The notes: generated from the letters alone by a model not told the origin. 64,000 bases of DNA from Microbulbifer flavimaris (GCF_001641755.2 NZ_LRFG02000002.1:372001-436000); one strand, 5' to 3'. Counted from the stretch's first letter, positions 8,093-17,501 are shown. Numbers and translations: made by a program.

Positions 8093-9076
8093 ATGGCCTG
8101 TTTACAGCATCCGGACACGGAGCAGTCCGTCTATCTGCTGGCACACCACACCATCGGCCGCCGCCAGGGCGCGGCGGACACCCGCATTGCGAGCGCGGAA
8201 ATCTCCGGGATTCATGCTGCCATCCAGTGGACCGGTACCCACTGGAATATCCGCGACCTGAGCCGCAACGGTACCTGGCTCAATGGTCAGCAGCTGGTGC
8301 CGGCGCGCAATTACCAGTTACAGCTGGGTGACAAGCTTGCCTTTGGCCGCGCCAATAATCCCGCCTGGCTGGTAGAGAACCTCGATCCGCCTGCAAACCT
8401 TCTTGTCGACCTGATTTCCGGGGATGCCCAGGAACTGGAGCAGTATCACCTGCTGCCGGATGAGGACGACCCCATCGCCAGCCTGCACTTCAATCCGGTC
8501 TCCGGCCAGTGGCTGTTCGAACTGACCGGTCATGACGGTGCGGGCGAACACGCCGCCCCGGTCAAGCATGGCCAACGGCTCGACTGTGGAGCCCACAGCT
8601 GGCAGCTTTTCCTCGCCAATAACGAGGGCGCCACCAGCGAGGTCGCCCTGCAGCAGCTCTCTGTGGCCGATTTCAACCTGCGCTTTGCCGTCAGCCACCA
8701 TGAAGAACACGTGCAGCTGCGCATCGCCCGCGATGACATCGTCATCGACCTGCCAGCCCGCAGTCACAACTACCTGCTGCTCTATCTGGCCCGGGCGCGT
8801 ATCCGTGATATGGAAGACGGCGCCGACCCGGACGCCCAGGGCTGGATCCCGATCCAGGTGGCCACCCGCGAGCTGGGGATTACCGTCAATCACCTGAACA
8901 CCCAGATATTCCGCGCCCGCAAACAGATCGGCGACGCCCTGCCCGACGCCATCGACACCTCCAACCTGGTGGAGCGGCGCTCCTGGGAGATGCGCCTGGG
9001 CTGCCGGCAGCTGGAGATTTACAAGGGCTCCAGCCTTGAAGCGAGTACCGCAGCAGAGACAGAACCCACCGCCTGA
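8093..9076 (+). CDS. FHA-domain protein with winged-helix-like C-terminus
   Basis: Protein of 327 residues. An N-terminal FHA phosphothreonine-binding domain (about 15-85) shows IGRR, the SGIHA motif and LSRNGTWLNG, the conserved loop residues that contact phosphothreonine. The middle region (about 95-205) is unassigned. The C-terminal 110 residues, from LRIARDDIVIDLPARSHNYLLLYLA, resemble a transcription-regulatory winged helix, with a helix-turn-helix-like TRELGITVNHLNTQIFRARKQI. No membrane segment is present, so the protein is cytoplasmic. It precedes two Ser/Thr kinases, which suggests a kinase-controlled DNA-binding or scaffold protein. GAGGGG precedes the ATG. The DNA-binding assignment is inference from pattern only. 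Confidence 0.8.
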   Translation: MACLQHPDTEQSVYLLAHHTIGRRQGAADTRIASAEISGIHAAIQWTGTHWNIRDLSRNGTWLNGQQLVPARNYQLQLGDKLAFGRANNPAWLVENLDPPANLLVDLISGDAQELEQYHLLPDEDDPIASLHFNPVSGQWLFELTGHDGAGEHAAPVKHGQRLDCGAHSWQLFLANNEGATSEVALQQLSVADFNLRFAVSHHEEHVQLRIARDDIVIDLPARSHNYLLLYLARARIRDMEDGADPDAQGWIPIQVATRELGITVNHLNTQIFRARKQIGDALPDAIDTSNLVERRSWEMRLGCRQLEIYKGSSLEASTAAETEPTA

Positions 9077-9174
9077 CAGCGGTGATACCCGGCTGTGGGG
9101 AGGTCGGAACAGGAAAGAGAAATACTCATGGCCAGGGATGGCAGAGCGCAGCACAAGGGCAACTCAGCCAGACC

Positions 9175-11781
9175 ATGACGTCAGAGCAGCAACCGTTTTA
9201 CATCGGCCGCTACAAGGTGACTGCCCGCCTGGGTGCAGGCGGCATGGGCGTGGTTTACCTGGCCACCGATGAACGCCTGCACCGGCAGGTCGCCATCAAG
9301 TGCCTGCAGGAAAACCCCACCAGCACCAACGCGCCGCAGCGCATCCGCCAGGAAGCGCTGCTGCTGGCGCAGCTCAACCACCCAAATATCGTCCAGATCT
9401 ATGACGTTGTAGAGAACGGCGACGACCTCGCGCTGGTGATGGAGTATGTGAACGGCTGTACCCTGAACCTGTGGCAGCGCGAACACACACCCAGCCTGCG
9501 CCAGATGGTGGCCCTGCTGAAACAGATCTGCCACGGCCTGGCCCGCGCCCATGGTGCCGGCATCATCCACCGGGACCTGAAAGCCGACAACATCCTGGTG
9601 GACGAAAACAATACCGCCAAGATCACCGACTTCGGCATCGCCAAGCACTGGCGCGAGCACAGCGACCTGACCCGCGAGCAGCACATCGCCGGCAGCTGGG
9701 GCGCCATGTCTCCCGAACAGGCACTGAACAAGCCGCTGGATAACCGTTGCGACCTGTTCGCCCTGGGCGTGCTCGCCTACCGCCTGCTGTGCGGCCAGAA
9801 CCCGTTTGGCGACCATGAAAGCGCGTTCGTGATCGTCGATCGCATCGTCAACAATCCACATCCACCCGCCAGCAAACTGAACCCGGACCTGCCCGCGGCA
9901 CTGAGCCAGCTCCTGGACTGCCTGCTGGCCAAGGACCCGGACAAACGGCCACTGCACGCCAGTGCCGTGGCCGAGGAGCTGGGCAACATCCTGCAGCAAC
10001 TGGCCGGCGATGCCGGCGAGCGCACCGTCAGCCTGACCGCCACCGTCACCGCCGAAGCCTTTCACTCCCGTCGACGGCGCTTCGGCAACCTGCGCCACTG
10101 GCTGGCGGGCGGTGGCATTGCCGCCGTCGCCGGTTCTGTCCTGGCCGGCGCCCTGCTGCTGGGGCAATCGAAGCCTGCGCTCTCCGGGCAGTACATCGCC
10201 ATCGTCGCGCCGGCAGAGAGCCAGCTGCAAACCCGCGAGAGCCGACAGCTTGGCAACAATGTGCTCAGCGCCCTGAAGCAGGACCTCTCCAACCGCGAGG
10301 GCCTGCTGCTGGTGCCCTATTCCGAATCCCGGCAGCTCGCCGGCAAGCCATTGCGGGATCAGGCCGAGGCGCTGAACGCCGACCTGCTGCTGCACCCCTC
10401 CCTGAATTGCAATATCGAGCAGTGCGAAACGTCACTGGAACTGATCGACGCCGACAGCCTGGCGGTGATCGCCAGCCGCAGCACTTTACTCGCCGTGGAC
10501 GAGAGCACCGAGAGCCGCGCGCGCATGCTGCAGCAGATGAACAAATTGCTGCCGGCCCACACCCCCCGCTCCCGCACCGTAGCATTTGATCTCAGCGACG
10601 CCGATTACCAGCGCTACCTGCGCGTGTTCGAACACCGCGATGACGACGCCCATGTGCCGCAATATCTCGACGAACTGGAGCAACTGCAGCAACACTCGCC
10701 CGCCTTCACACCGCTTTACCGCCTGTTCGCCGAGCTGGCCATCGACCAGCGTTACAACAGCCGCGACCCGGCAACTACCCAACGGCTGCAGCGGTTTATT
10801 GACCGCGCACCGGCAAAAATCAGCGATCACCCGGATGTTATCAGCGCACGGCTGCGCCTCGCCGTCTACCGCGAGGACCGCGCGCAGGCGGAGCACCTGC
10901 TGGAGCGCCTCAAGCTGATCCTGCCAGACCGGGCCAACTACCACTTCCTCAAGGCCGCCTTCCACCAGCACCTGGGGGATTACGACGAGGCACTGGCCAA
11001 CGCCGATCGCGCACTGACCCTGCGTCGCAGCTACACCCATATGGTGCAGAAAGCCATGGCACTGAGCGCGGGCGGACAGATGGATGCTGCCAAGCCGCTT
11101 CTGCAGCAGGCGCTGGCCATGAGCGAAAACAACATCGACGCCCTGTCGCTGCTGGCCGCCAACGAGCTGGACGCCGGCCGCCCGAAGACAACGCTTCGCC
11201 TGCTGACGCGCGTGGGGCTTGAAAACCTGGGGCCGATGGATCTCTACAACCTCTGCCTGGCCCATTACATCGAGCGCCAGTTCGAACGGGCGGACCAGTG
11301 TTTCGCCAACCAGTCGGAACGATCGCCGGGGGATGCCGAGACCCTGCTCTACCGCGCCGAGATCGCCAACGCGCAACAGAAACCCGAGCGCGCCAGAACA
11401 TTCGCCGAGCAGGCCCTGGCCACGGTGAAAGGGCGTGACGACTGGGAAGGACTGCTGATGCAGGCCCGCGCCCATGCCGAACTGGGCGATGCCGCACCGG
11501 CGATCGAGAAACTGATCCGTATCGGGCGCGATGCCCCGGATGATATCTACGTGAACTTCGCCCGCGCCCAGGTGTACGTCACCACCGGTGACCTGTACTC
11601 CGCCAAGGCGCACCTGCGCAAGACCCTGGACCTGGGGCTCTCCCCCATCTGGTTTCAGACCGCGCCGTTTGCGCCGGTGTGCGGGCAGGAAGGGTTCGCC
11701 GACCTGCGCCGGGACTACCCGGACCTGTGCAGCGGCACCCGCATCGCCGACAGCCAGGTAGCGGGCACTGGCGGGGGCTGA
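9175..11781 (+). CDS. Membrane Ser/Thr protein kinase with TPR sensor region
   Basis: PknB-type eukaryote-like kinase, 868 residues from the ATG at 9175; an upstream in-frame GTG at 9082 is possible but adds an atypical tail. The kinase domain (about 13-280) is intact: glycine loop GAGGMGVVY, Lys42 in VAIK, catalytic HRDLKADN with Asp134, and DFG Asp152. A transmembrane helix lies at about 309-330. The large C-terminal half is presumably periplasmic and contains TPR-like repeats, for example PNIL-type helices around DYDEALANADRALTLRR. The activation segment lacks the common GTPxYMSPE form and reads AGSWGAMSPE. It follows the FHA gene by about 100 bp, probably in one operon. Confidence 0.93.
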   Translation: MTSEQQPFYIGRYKVTARLGAGGMGVVYLATDERLHRQVAIKCLQENPTSTNAPQRIRQEALLLAQLNHPNIVQIYDVVENGDDLALVMEYVNGCTLNLWQREHTPSLRQMVALLKQICHGLARAHGAGIIHRDLKADNILVDENNTAKITDFGIAKHWREHSDLTREQHIAGSWGAMSPEQALNKPLDNRCDLFALGVLAYRLLCGQNPFGDHESAFVIVDRIVNNPHPPASKLNPDLPAALSQLLDCLLAKDPDKRPLHASAVAEELGNILQQLAGDAGERTVSLTATVTAEAFHSRRRRFGNLRHWLAGGGIAAVAGSVLAGALLLGQSKPALSGQYIAIVAPAESQLQTRESRQLGNNVLSALKQDLSNREGLLLVPYSESRQLAGKPLRDQAEALNADLLLHPSLNCNIEQCETSLELIDADSLAVIASRSTLLAVDESTESRARMLQQMNKLLPAHTPRSRTVAFDLSDADYQRYLRVFEHRDDDAHVPQYLDELEQLQQHSPAFTPLYRLFAELAIDQRYNSRDPATTQRLQRFIDRAPAKISDHPDVISARLRLAVYREDRAQAEHLLERLKLILPDRANYHFLKAAFHQHLGDYDEALANADRALTLRRSYTHMVQKAMALSAGGQMDAAKPLLQQALAMSENNIDALSLLAANELDAGRPKTTLRLLTRVGLENLGPMDLYNLCLAHYIERQFERADQCFANQSERSPGDAETLLYRAEIANAQQKPERARTFAEQALATVKGRDDWEGLLMQARAHAELGDAAPAIEKLIRIGRDAPDDIYVNFARAQVYVTTGDLYSAKAHLRKTLDLGLSPIWFQTAPFAPVCGQEGFADLRRDYPDLCSGTRIADSQVAGTGGG

Positions 11782-11907
11782 AATTAAACGGCGCTGTGGC
11801 ACGCTTGCGCAGAATTAGTCGCCACGGCAGAAAACAGTTAAACTGGCGCCTGCTCTCTCAGGGACGACGGGAGCACCCAAACAGGCTGGCAAGAAGAATA
11901 AACCGCC

Positions 11908-14460
11908 ATGGAAATCGCCGAACCCGAACAACAGCAGCTTGGCCGCTACCGCATCGAGCGCACCCTGGGCGCCGGTGGTATGGGTGTGGTTTACCTTGCG
12001 CACGACACCAAGCTGCACCGCCCGGTGGCCATCAAGAAACTGCGCGACGACGCCACCAGCGCCACCGCCCGCGCGCGCATCCAGTCCGAGGCGCAGCTGC
12101 TCGCACGCCTGAACCACTCCAACATCGTGCAACTGTACGACGTGCTGGAAGAGCGCGACGGCATCGCCCTGGTGATGGAATACGTCGAGGGCACCACCCT
12201 CAAGCAGTGGATGCGCGAGGCCAGCCCCAGCCTGCGGGACAAGCTCAGCCTGCTGATCCAGCTCTGCCACGGCCTCACCGAAGCACACTCGCTCGGCATC
12301 ATCCACCGCGACCTGAAACCGGACAACATCCTCATCACCCGCGGCGGCGCCGACGGCTTTACGGCCAAGATCACCGACTTCGGCATCGCCAAATCCCTGC
12401 AGGCGGACGAGAGCATCACCCGCGAGGACCACGTGGCCGGCACCGTCGAGGTTATGTCACCGGAGCAACTGCAGGGCTACCCGCTGTGCCCGCGCAGCGA
12501 CCTGTTCAGCCTCGGCACCATCGCCTACGAACTGCTGTGCGGCAGCCGCCCGTTCGATAAAGGCGACAGGGGCGAAAACGGCCCCATGGCCCTGGCCCAG
12601 CGCGTCGTGCACGACCCGCACACGCCGCCGCAGCAGGCCAACCCGGATCTGCCGGAACCCTTCGCCGCCCTGCTCGACCGATTGTTGAGCAAGAACCCGG
12701 AGCAGCGCCCGGAGTCTGCCGAGCAAGTGGCCGAAGCGCTGGGCTTTTTGCGCACCGAGGGCTCCAACACCATCACCGGCGACTACTCCGAAACCGTCAC
12801 CCGCCTGCTGCGCAAACCGCCCAACAAGCGCAAGCGTCTGCTGGCCACACTGGCCGGCCTAGTCGTACTCGGCAGCGCCGGCTACTGGGGCTGGAAGGAA
12901 ATTACAAAATTAGAGCCGCAATATATCGCTGTGCTACCGGTACAGATCGAAGGTGAGATCCGGGGAGGCCAGGAACTCAAATCCCTTACGAAAACAATGG
13001 TTAAGCAGGCACTAATCGGTTCAACATTGAACTTAAAGACCTCAGCACTTGTTGCTTATGAACCAGAGAAAGCTTCAACCCTCGAAACACAGCTCAGCGC
13101 CCTCAGGGATAAAGGGGCTACTGGTGCTATTTCCGCGAAACTTGATTGCGCACAGCAACGCTGTGACATCAACATAGAATTGATAAACCCAGCTAATGAA
13201 AAAATAATCAATCAAGCCGGATTCACCATTCTCCCACTTAAGAGACCGGAATCGTCCTATCGAATATCAAGCGCTGCGCGGGAGCTTTTTACCAAGAAAT
13301 ACCGAAAAGAAACGCTCCCCCCTCCCATGCAGAAAGACGATTACGATACCTACCTTGCTATTGCTTCTCGAATAGAGAATAAAAATTCGTTCGCTTCGGA
13401 TGAAGCCAGCCTTGTAAGGCTACTCAACAAGTACCCAACCCACCCAAACCTCTACAGAGCAGTTGCGTGGCTTGCCATCAATCTATATATCGCGAATAAC
13501 AACCTGGACTTTATTACTAAAGGCTTGGTAAACCTTGAAAGGGCGAAAGCACACAACGTCGATCAAGCACTGATTCTAGAGCTGGAGTTCCTGCTAAAGA
13601 GCCAGCAAGAAAACCCAGAAGGTCTAGACAGAATGATTGCAGACCTTCAGGCTCTAGACTTTCCATCTGCATCCTTACTGACAGAATACGCTCGACTTTT
13701 GTACAGAAAGGGAGACCACAAGGAAAGCCTTCAAATTGCGAAAGATGCTTCCGTAATTAACCCTACTCCCGAAAGCCTCTACTTATTGGGTATAAACCAG
13801 TACATTCAGGGGGAGTACGAAAAGTCCATAAATACACTAATGAGGTGCATAACACTTAACCCACAGCACTGGAGTTCGCAGTCGCTACTGGCAAGCATTT
13901 TTGTTGAGCAAGGTGATTACTTCAAGGGAGAGCAAGTTCTACTTAAAATACCAGCTGAGCAACTGACATGGTATGAGCATACAAATTTTGGCACCATTTA
14001 TTTTTTCCAGAAAAAGTACAAAAAAGCGCTTCAATCATACAATCAAGCGCTAATCATATCGCCTGACAACGCGACAACCCTCGGAAATATAGCGGACACT
14101 TATTTGTCGCTAGGTGACCATGAAGCGGCAAGAGAAACATTTCTGAAGTTGAAAAACGTTACCGCCAGCGCCAGCGACGCAGAAGGGAAAAAGTTCTTTG
14201 CGTTATCGTTGGCATATCTCGGAGAAATTGACCCCGCTATCAAGCTCACACATGCTCTAATCCAAGAATATCCAAACAACACAAACATAAAGTACATGGC
14301 GGCGCAAATATATGCTCTTGCGGGAGAAAACCGCTCAGCATCTTATTACATCGAGGAGCTGATAAACCAAGGCATGGACAGAGAGTGGTTCTCACTGCCA
14401 GTATTTAGCCAAGCCTGTGTAAGCGCGAGCGCAGCCGTAAAGGCTGCGCTATGCCAGTAA
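11908..14460 (+). CDS. Second membrane Ser/Thr kinase, mosaic base composition
   Basis: PknB-type kinase of 850 residues paralogous to its upstream neighbour. Visible motifs are GAGGMGVVY, Lys43 in VAIKK, HRDLKPDN with Asp135, DFG Asp157 and AGTVEVMSPEQ. A membrane helix at about 311-330 leads into a C-terminal region with TPR-like repeats (for example DYFKGEQVLLKIPAEQLTWYEH-type helices and KALQSYNQALIISPDNATTLGN in parts). The first 330 codons are strongly GC-rich; from about 12900 to the stop the gene is clearly AT-richer with different codon choice, which points to a replaced sensor region. A 9-bp hairpin (14428-14436 with 14442-14450) lies in the last codons. The stop is directly followed by the stop of the convergent gene. 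Confidence 0.93.
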   Translation: MEIAEPEQQQLGRYRIERTLGAGGMGVVYLAHDTKLHRPVAIKKLRDDATSATARARIQSEAQLLARLNHSNIVQLYDVLEERDGIALVMEYVEGTTLKQWMREASPSLRDKLSLLIQLCHGLTEAHSLGIIHRDLKPDNILITRGGADGFTAKITDFGIAKSLQADESITREDHVAGTVEVMSPEQLQGYPLCPRSDLFSLGTIAYELLCGSRPFDKGDRGENGPMALAQRVVHDPHTPPQQANPDLPEPFAALLDRLLSKNPEQRPESAEQVAEALGFLRTEGSNTITGDYSETVTRLLRKPPNKRKRLLATLAGLVVLGSAGYWGWKEITKLEPQYIAVLPVQIEGEIRGGQELKSLTKTMVKQALIGSTLNLKTSALVAYEPEKASTLETQLSALRDKGATGAISAKLDCAQQRCDINIELINPANEKIINQAGFTILPLKRPESSYRISSAARELFTKKYRKETLPPPMQKDDYDTYLAIASRIENKNSFASDEASLVRLLNKYPTHPNLYRAVAWLAINLYIANNNLDFITKGLVNLERAKAHNVDQALILELEFLLKSQQENPEGLDRMIADLQALDFPSASLLTEYARLLYRKGDHKESLQIAKDASVINPTPESLYLLGINQYIQGEYEKSINTLMRCITLNPQHWSSQSLLASIFVEQGDYFKGEQVLLKIPAEQLTWYEHTNFGTIYFFQKKYKKALQSYNQALIISPDNATTLGNIADTYLSLGDHEAARETFLKLKNVTASASDAEGKKFFALSLAYLGEIDPAIKLTHALIQEYPNNTNIKYMAAQIYALAGENRSASYYIEELINQGMDREWFSLPVFSQACVSASAAVKAALCQ

Positions 14461-14925
14461 TTAGACTGGCCTCACGGCCATGGTAGGGTCTGCCGACAAT
14501 ACGACAGCTCCAGTAGCATCTTGAGCGGCCCACTTGAAGGAAAAGCCATTGGCGGACTGCTTATTGGCCTTCAGCTCAATCTCGAGGAACTGCGGACTGC
14601 CGTTCATCTTCTTGGCTTTCTTGATCGCGCCCAGACCACCGTTCACTTCGTCATAGGTCTCAATGCCATCGTCATTGCCGCCGATCTTCTGGTGATCCGC
14701 AAAGACCTGCTCGGTACCAATTAGCTCAACGACCAGCGTGGCCTTGCCGGAATTGCCCGGATTCGCCTTTGCACCTTCGAAAATGATGTGGATAGTCTCG
14801 ATGGCTTCACCACTGTTCTTATCCTTGAACTCCCACTGCTGGTCAGCGCCGGTGGGCTTGAGGGTGAAGTTGAAAGTTACATCCTGCTTTTCCGGTACAG
14901 TGTAAGCGGTTGCTACGTCTGTCAT
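14461..14925 (-). CDS. Unknown 154-aa protein beside kinase cluster
   Basis: Small soluble protein of 154 residues that I do not recognise. It has no signal peptide or membrane helix. It is rich in beta-prone segments (VTFNFTLKPTGADQQWEFKD, LEIELKANKQSANGFSFKW) with alternating polar and hydrophobic residues, so a beta-sandwich fold is plausible. The start ATG at 14925 has AGGAG seven bases upstream, a good ribosome-binding site, and codon use fits a real gene. It converges on the second kinase with zero intergenic bases. The neighbourhood suggests a possible kinase substrate or partner, but nothing in the sequence shows it. Confidence 0.7.
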   Translation of the reverse strand: MTDVATAYTVPEKQDVTFNFTLKPTGADQQWEFKDKNSGEAIETIHIIFEGAKANPGNSGKATLVVELIGTEQVFADHQKIGGNDDGIETYDEVNGGLGAIKKAKKMNGSPQFLEIELKANKQSANGFSFKWAAQDATGAVVLSADPTMAVRPV

Positions 14926-15075
14926 GTTCCACTCCTGGAAATCTTCTGGTTGTTGTTTCCCTGAATACCGCGCAGGGCAATGATTCTGTTCGTCACCGGC
15001 GCCCCCAAGACCCCGGTGGAAATTCGCGCTGGATAGGATAATGCTAACCGCGACCGGAACTCCATCACAAATTCA

Positions 15076-15109
15076 TAAAAAAACCGGCAGTCAGAAGCCT
15101 GACTGCCGG
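15076..15109 (-). terminator. Rho-independent terminator, leftward
   Basis: Perfect 11-bp stem CCGGCAGTCAG (15084-15094) / CTGACTGCCGG (15099-15109) with an AAGC loop. The A run at 15076-15083 becomes a T run on the minus strand. It would stop leftward transcription coming from beyond 15110 before the 154-aa gene. I see no clear gene supplying that transcript. Confidence 0.75.
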
Positions 15110-15492
15110 CCTTAAATGATGGTCCCAGCCATCGACGGTTACAACAACACTATCAAGAGCGAAATGGAGCCTCCTTGCCCCCGCCAGGCCCTTCCCCATA
15201 ACGCCGGCAGCTTGGGCTCTGTGGTTGCCGGGCCGGCCTGGCGATCCAGCTTGCGCTGAATCCTTTTTCCTTTACCGAGCTGTGCCACTGGGTGCACAGG
15301 ATTCCGGTCCTTCGGAAAAGCGTTGAGGAGTGGCATCCTGCCGGGGCACCGCGTAAACCCCCTACGCTGCCCGCTCCTCAACCTCGATGTGTACTTTACG
15401 GATGGAGCCATTACAGGTCGATCACACGCCATTACACGCCATTACACGGCACCACTTTCGGCCAGTTCAGCACGAATAAAGTCACAGCACCC
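15110..15492. other. Intergenic region, no gene recognised
   Basis: Open frames here (for example a 97-codon minus-strand frame) have no family resemblance and no good ribosome-binding site. The only pattern is a short tandem repeat of a 10-bp unit, ACACGCCATT, at about 15424-15446, with a partial related copy CCATTACAGG just before it. Confidence 0.5.
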
Positions 15493-15616
15493 AATGCGAA
15501 GGCGGGGCGCTGGGGCGGGCATTTCGAAACCGTCGGTGCCAGGGACGGCACCGACGGAGCTACAGGGATGTATTCATGCGTTTTCGAAATGCCCGCCCCG
15601 GTGCCCTGCCGCCACC
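15493..15616 (+). repeat. Dispersed hairpin element, copy 2
   Basis: Outer arms 15512-15529 and 15582-15599 are perfect 18-bp complements (GGGGCGGGCATTTCGAAA), extended outward by G-U-tolerant pairing. The inner stem 15530-15540 / 15547-15557 is a perfect 11 bp around loop AGGGAC, followed by CTACAGGGATGTATTC. That single-stranded segment matches the CsrA SELEX consensus RUACARGGAUGU at 11 of 12 positions. It lies about 100 bp upstream of the PLP-enzyme ATG, in the sense direction, so it may be in that gene's leader. Confidence 0.88.
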
Positions 15617-15716
15617 CCGCCCAGAACAAACACCGAACCAACGTTCCCCGCCAGCCAGCTATAACAAAAGGAAGGACATTCACTGCCTGATCCCACGCAG
15701 CACGGACAGCGAGGCC

Positions 15717-17501
15717 ATGACCGACCCCATCGACGACGCCAAACGCCTCTCCCCCAGACGCAACAGCTCCCACGCCACCAGCATGGCCGAGCTCGCCTAT
15801 GAACAGCTGCGCCATTTCGGCATTGCGCCAGAGAGCGAGCACGGCGCCCTGCTGCAGGATGCGGCGCAGCAGCTGTACCGCGCCCAGGGTAGCCTGGCGG
15901 AACTGTGCGCCCGCAGCGCCGAACTGCTGAAAGGCCTCGATCGCAACGACCGCATCGCCTATTTCAACGCCAAGCGCTTTATGAGCTTCCAGCTGGCCAA
16001 GATGCTGCATGATCTGCAGGGTCCACTGCGGGAGAGCTTCCGTGCGTTACAAGGGGAGGAGGATTTCAACGCGACGACAAGGGGCGGCTATCCGCTGTTC
16101 GACAATATCCCCGCGATCTTTGCCGCCACCCCGGTGATCGCCCGCACCGCCACCTATATCTACGCCTGCACCGAATGGATCGACGACGCCTTTCGCGGCC
16201 GCGAGCCCAGCCACGATATCTATTCGCGCCTGCTGAACCCCACCTCCATCGCGCTCGCCAACGCCATGGTCACGCTGGAATGCGGACCGTATGCGGGGGA
16301 ATACCTGGCGTGGAATTTCAATTCCGGCATGGCCGCCATCGACGCGCTGCTGGCCAACCAGCTGTGCCGTGGCGACATCCTGATTGTCTCCCGTCATATC
16401 TACGGCGGCGTGCACCAGCTGCTGTGTGACCACTATGCCCGCGCCGACAAGCTGGGAATTATCCTGGTGTGGTTCGATGGCATCACCGGGGAGGACTTCC
16501 AGCAGTGCCTGGACGCCGGCCGCCACACCCACCGGGATGCGCTGGCCAATGGCGCGCGGATGCACGTGTATATCGAATCCCCCTGCAACCCCCACGGCAC
16601 CATGCTGGATGTGCCGGATATCTGCACCATCGCCCACGACCACGAACTGCTGGTGACGTTGGACTCCACCCTTGCCACCCCCTACCTCCACCAGCCCCTG
16701 CGGCGCACCGACCGCAACCGGCGGCCGGATTTTGTCGTGCACTCCTACACCAAAGATATCGACGGCGGCGGCACCGCTACTGCGGGCGTGGTGATCGGCC
16801 CGGTGCACCGCATGTTTATCCCCAAGGGCGACACCGTGCAGGGGCTCGACTGGAGCCAGTGCCTGTTCTGGGACGTGTATTACATCAAGGGCGCCTTCCT
16901 GGATGCGGACAAGGCCTGGCAGGTGCATGAGGGTATGCGCACGCTGGAAATGCGCATGTTGAAGAAGTGCATCAATACGCTGTGCCTGAGCCACTTCCTC
17001 GCCAGCCACAGCAAGATCCGCGTCAACAGCCACGCGCTGGAAACCGACACCAACGCGCCGCTGCGGGAAAAACTGCTGCGCTTCAAATTGCCGGTGCCGC
17101 TATTCACTATCGACATGGAAGCGGCGCAGATTCCCACCGATGCCTTCAAGCGCTTCTTCGACGCGCTGGAACCGGCCTTCGGCCAGATGGTGAGTCTGGG
17201 CCAGACCAACACCATGGTGCTGTGTCCGGCGTTGACCTCGCATTCCGAGCTATCGCCGGAGGACCAGCGCGCGGCGGATATTTACCCCACCACGCTGCGG
17301 ATTTCTGTCGGCGACGAGGACATGGCACAGCTGGTGGCACACCTGATCAGCTGCGCCAAGCTGCACCTGGACCCGGTGAGCCCGCATTTCAGCAGTGGCT
17401 TTATGGGGCCACGGGAGGCGGACGAGATTTTTGCGCGCTTTTACCTGGAAGTACACGAACGGGTAGCGCGGCATTTTCCGCGGGTGGCGGATTATTTGTG
17501 A
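15717..17501 (+). CDS. PLP-dependent Cys/Met-metabolism family enzyme, long form
   Basis: PLP enzyme of 594 residues from the ATG at 15717, related to the trans-sulfuration (cystathionine gamma-synthase/methionine gamma-lyase) family but about 200 residues longer. The PLP site shows the substrate-loop-like HIYGGVHQLL, the aspartate in TLDSTLATPY, and Lys346 in VVHSYTKDIDGGGTATAG, the Schiff-base lysine. The extra length is mainly an N-terminal helical region of about 150 residues (LAELCARSAELLKGLDR...). The substrate is not predictable; a C-S or C-gamma lyase or synthase reaction is likely by family. It stands alone between a hairpin element and the REP array, so there is no operon context. 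Confidence 0.82.
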   Translation: MTDPIDDAKRLSPRRNSSHATSMAELAYEQLRHFGIAPESEHGALLQDAAQQLYRAQGSLAELCARSAELLKGLDRNDRIAYFNAKRFMSFQLAKMLHDLQGPLRESFRALQGEEDFNATTRGGYPLFDNIPAIFAATPVIARTATYIYACTEWIDDAFRGREPSHDIYSRLLNPTSIALANAMVTLECGPYAGEYLAWNFNSGMAAIDALLANQLCRGDILIVSRHIYGGVHQLLCDHYARADKLGIILVWFDGITGEDFQQCLDAGRHTHRDALANGARMHVYIESPCNPHGTMLDVPDICTIAHDHELLVTLDSTLATPYLHQPLRRTDRNRRPDFVVHSYTKDIDGGGTATAGVVIGPVHRMFIPKGDTVQGLDWSQCLFWDVYYIKGAFLDADKAWQVHEGMRTLEMRMLKKCINTLCLSHFLASHSKIRVNSHALETDTNAPLREKLLRFKLPVPLFTIDMEAAQIPTDAFKRFFDALEPAFGQMVSLGQTNTMVLCPALTSHSELSPEDQRAADIYPTTLRISVGDEDMAQLVAHLISCAKLHLDPVSPHFSSGFMGPREADEIFARFYLEVHERVARHFPRVADYL

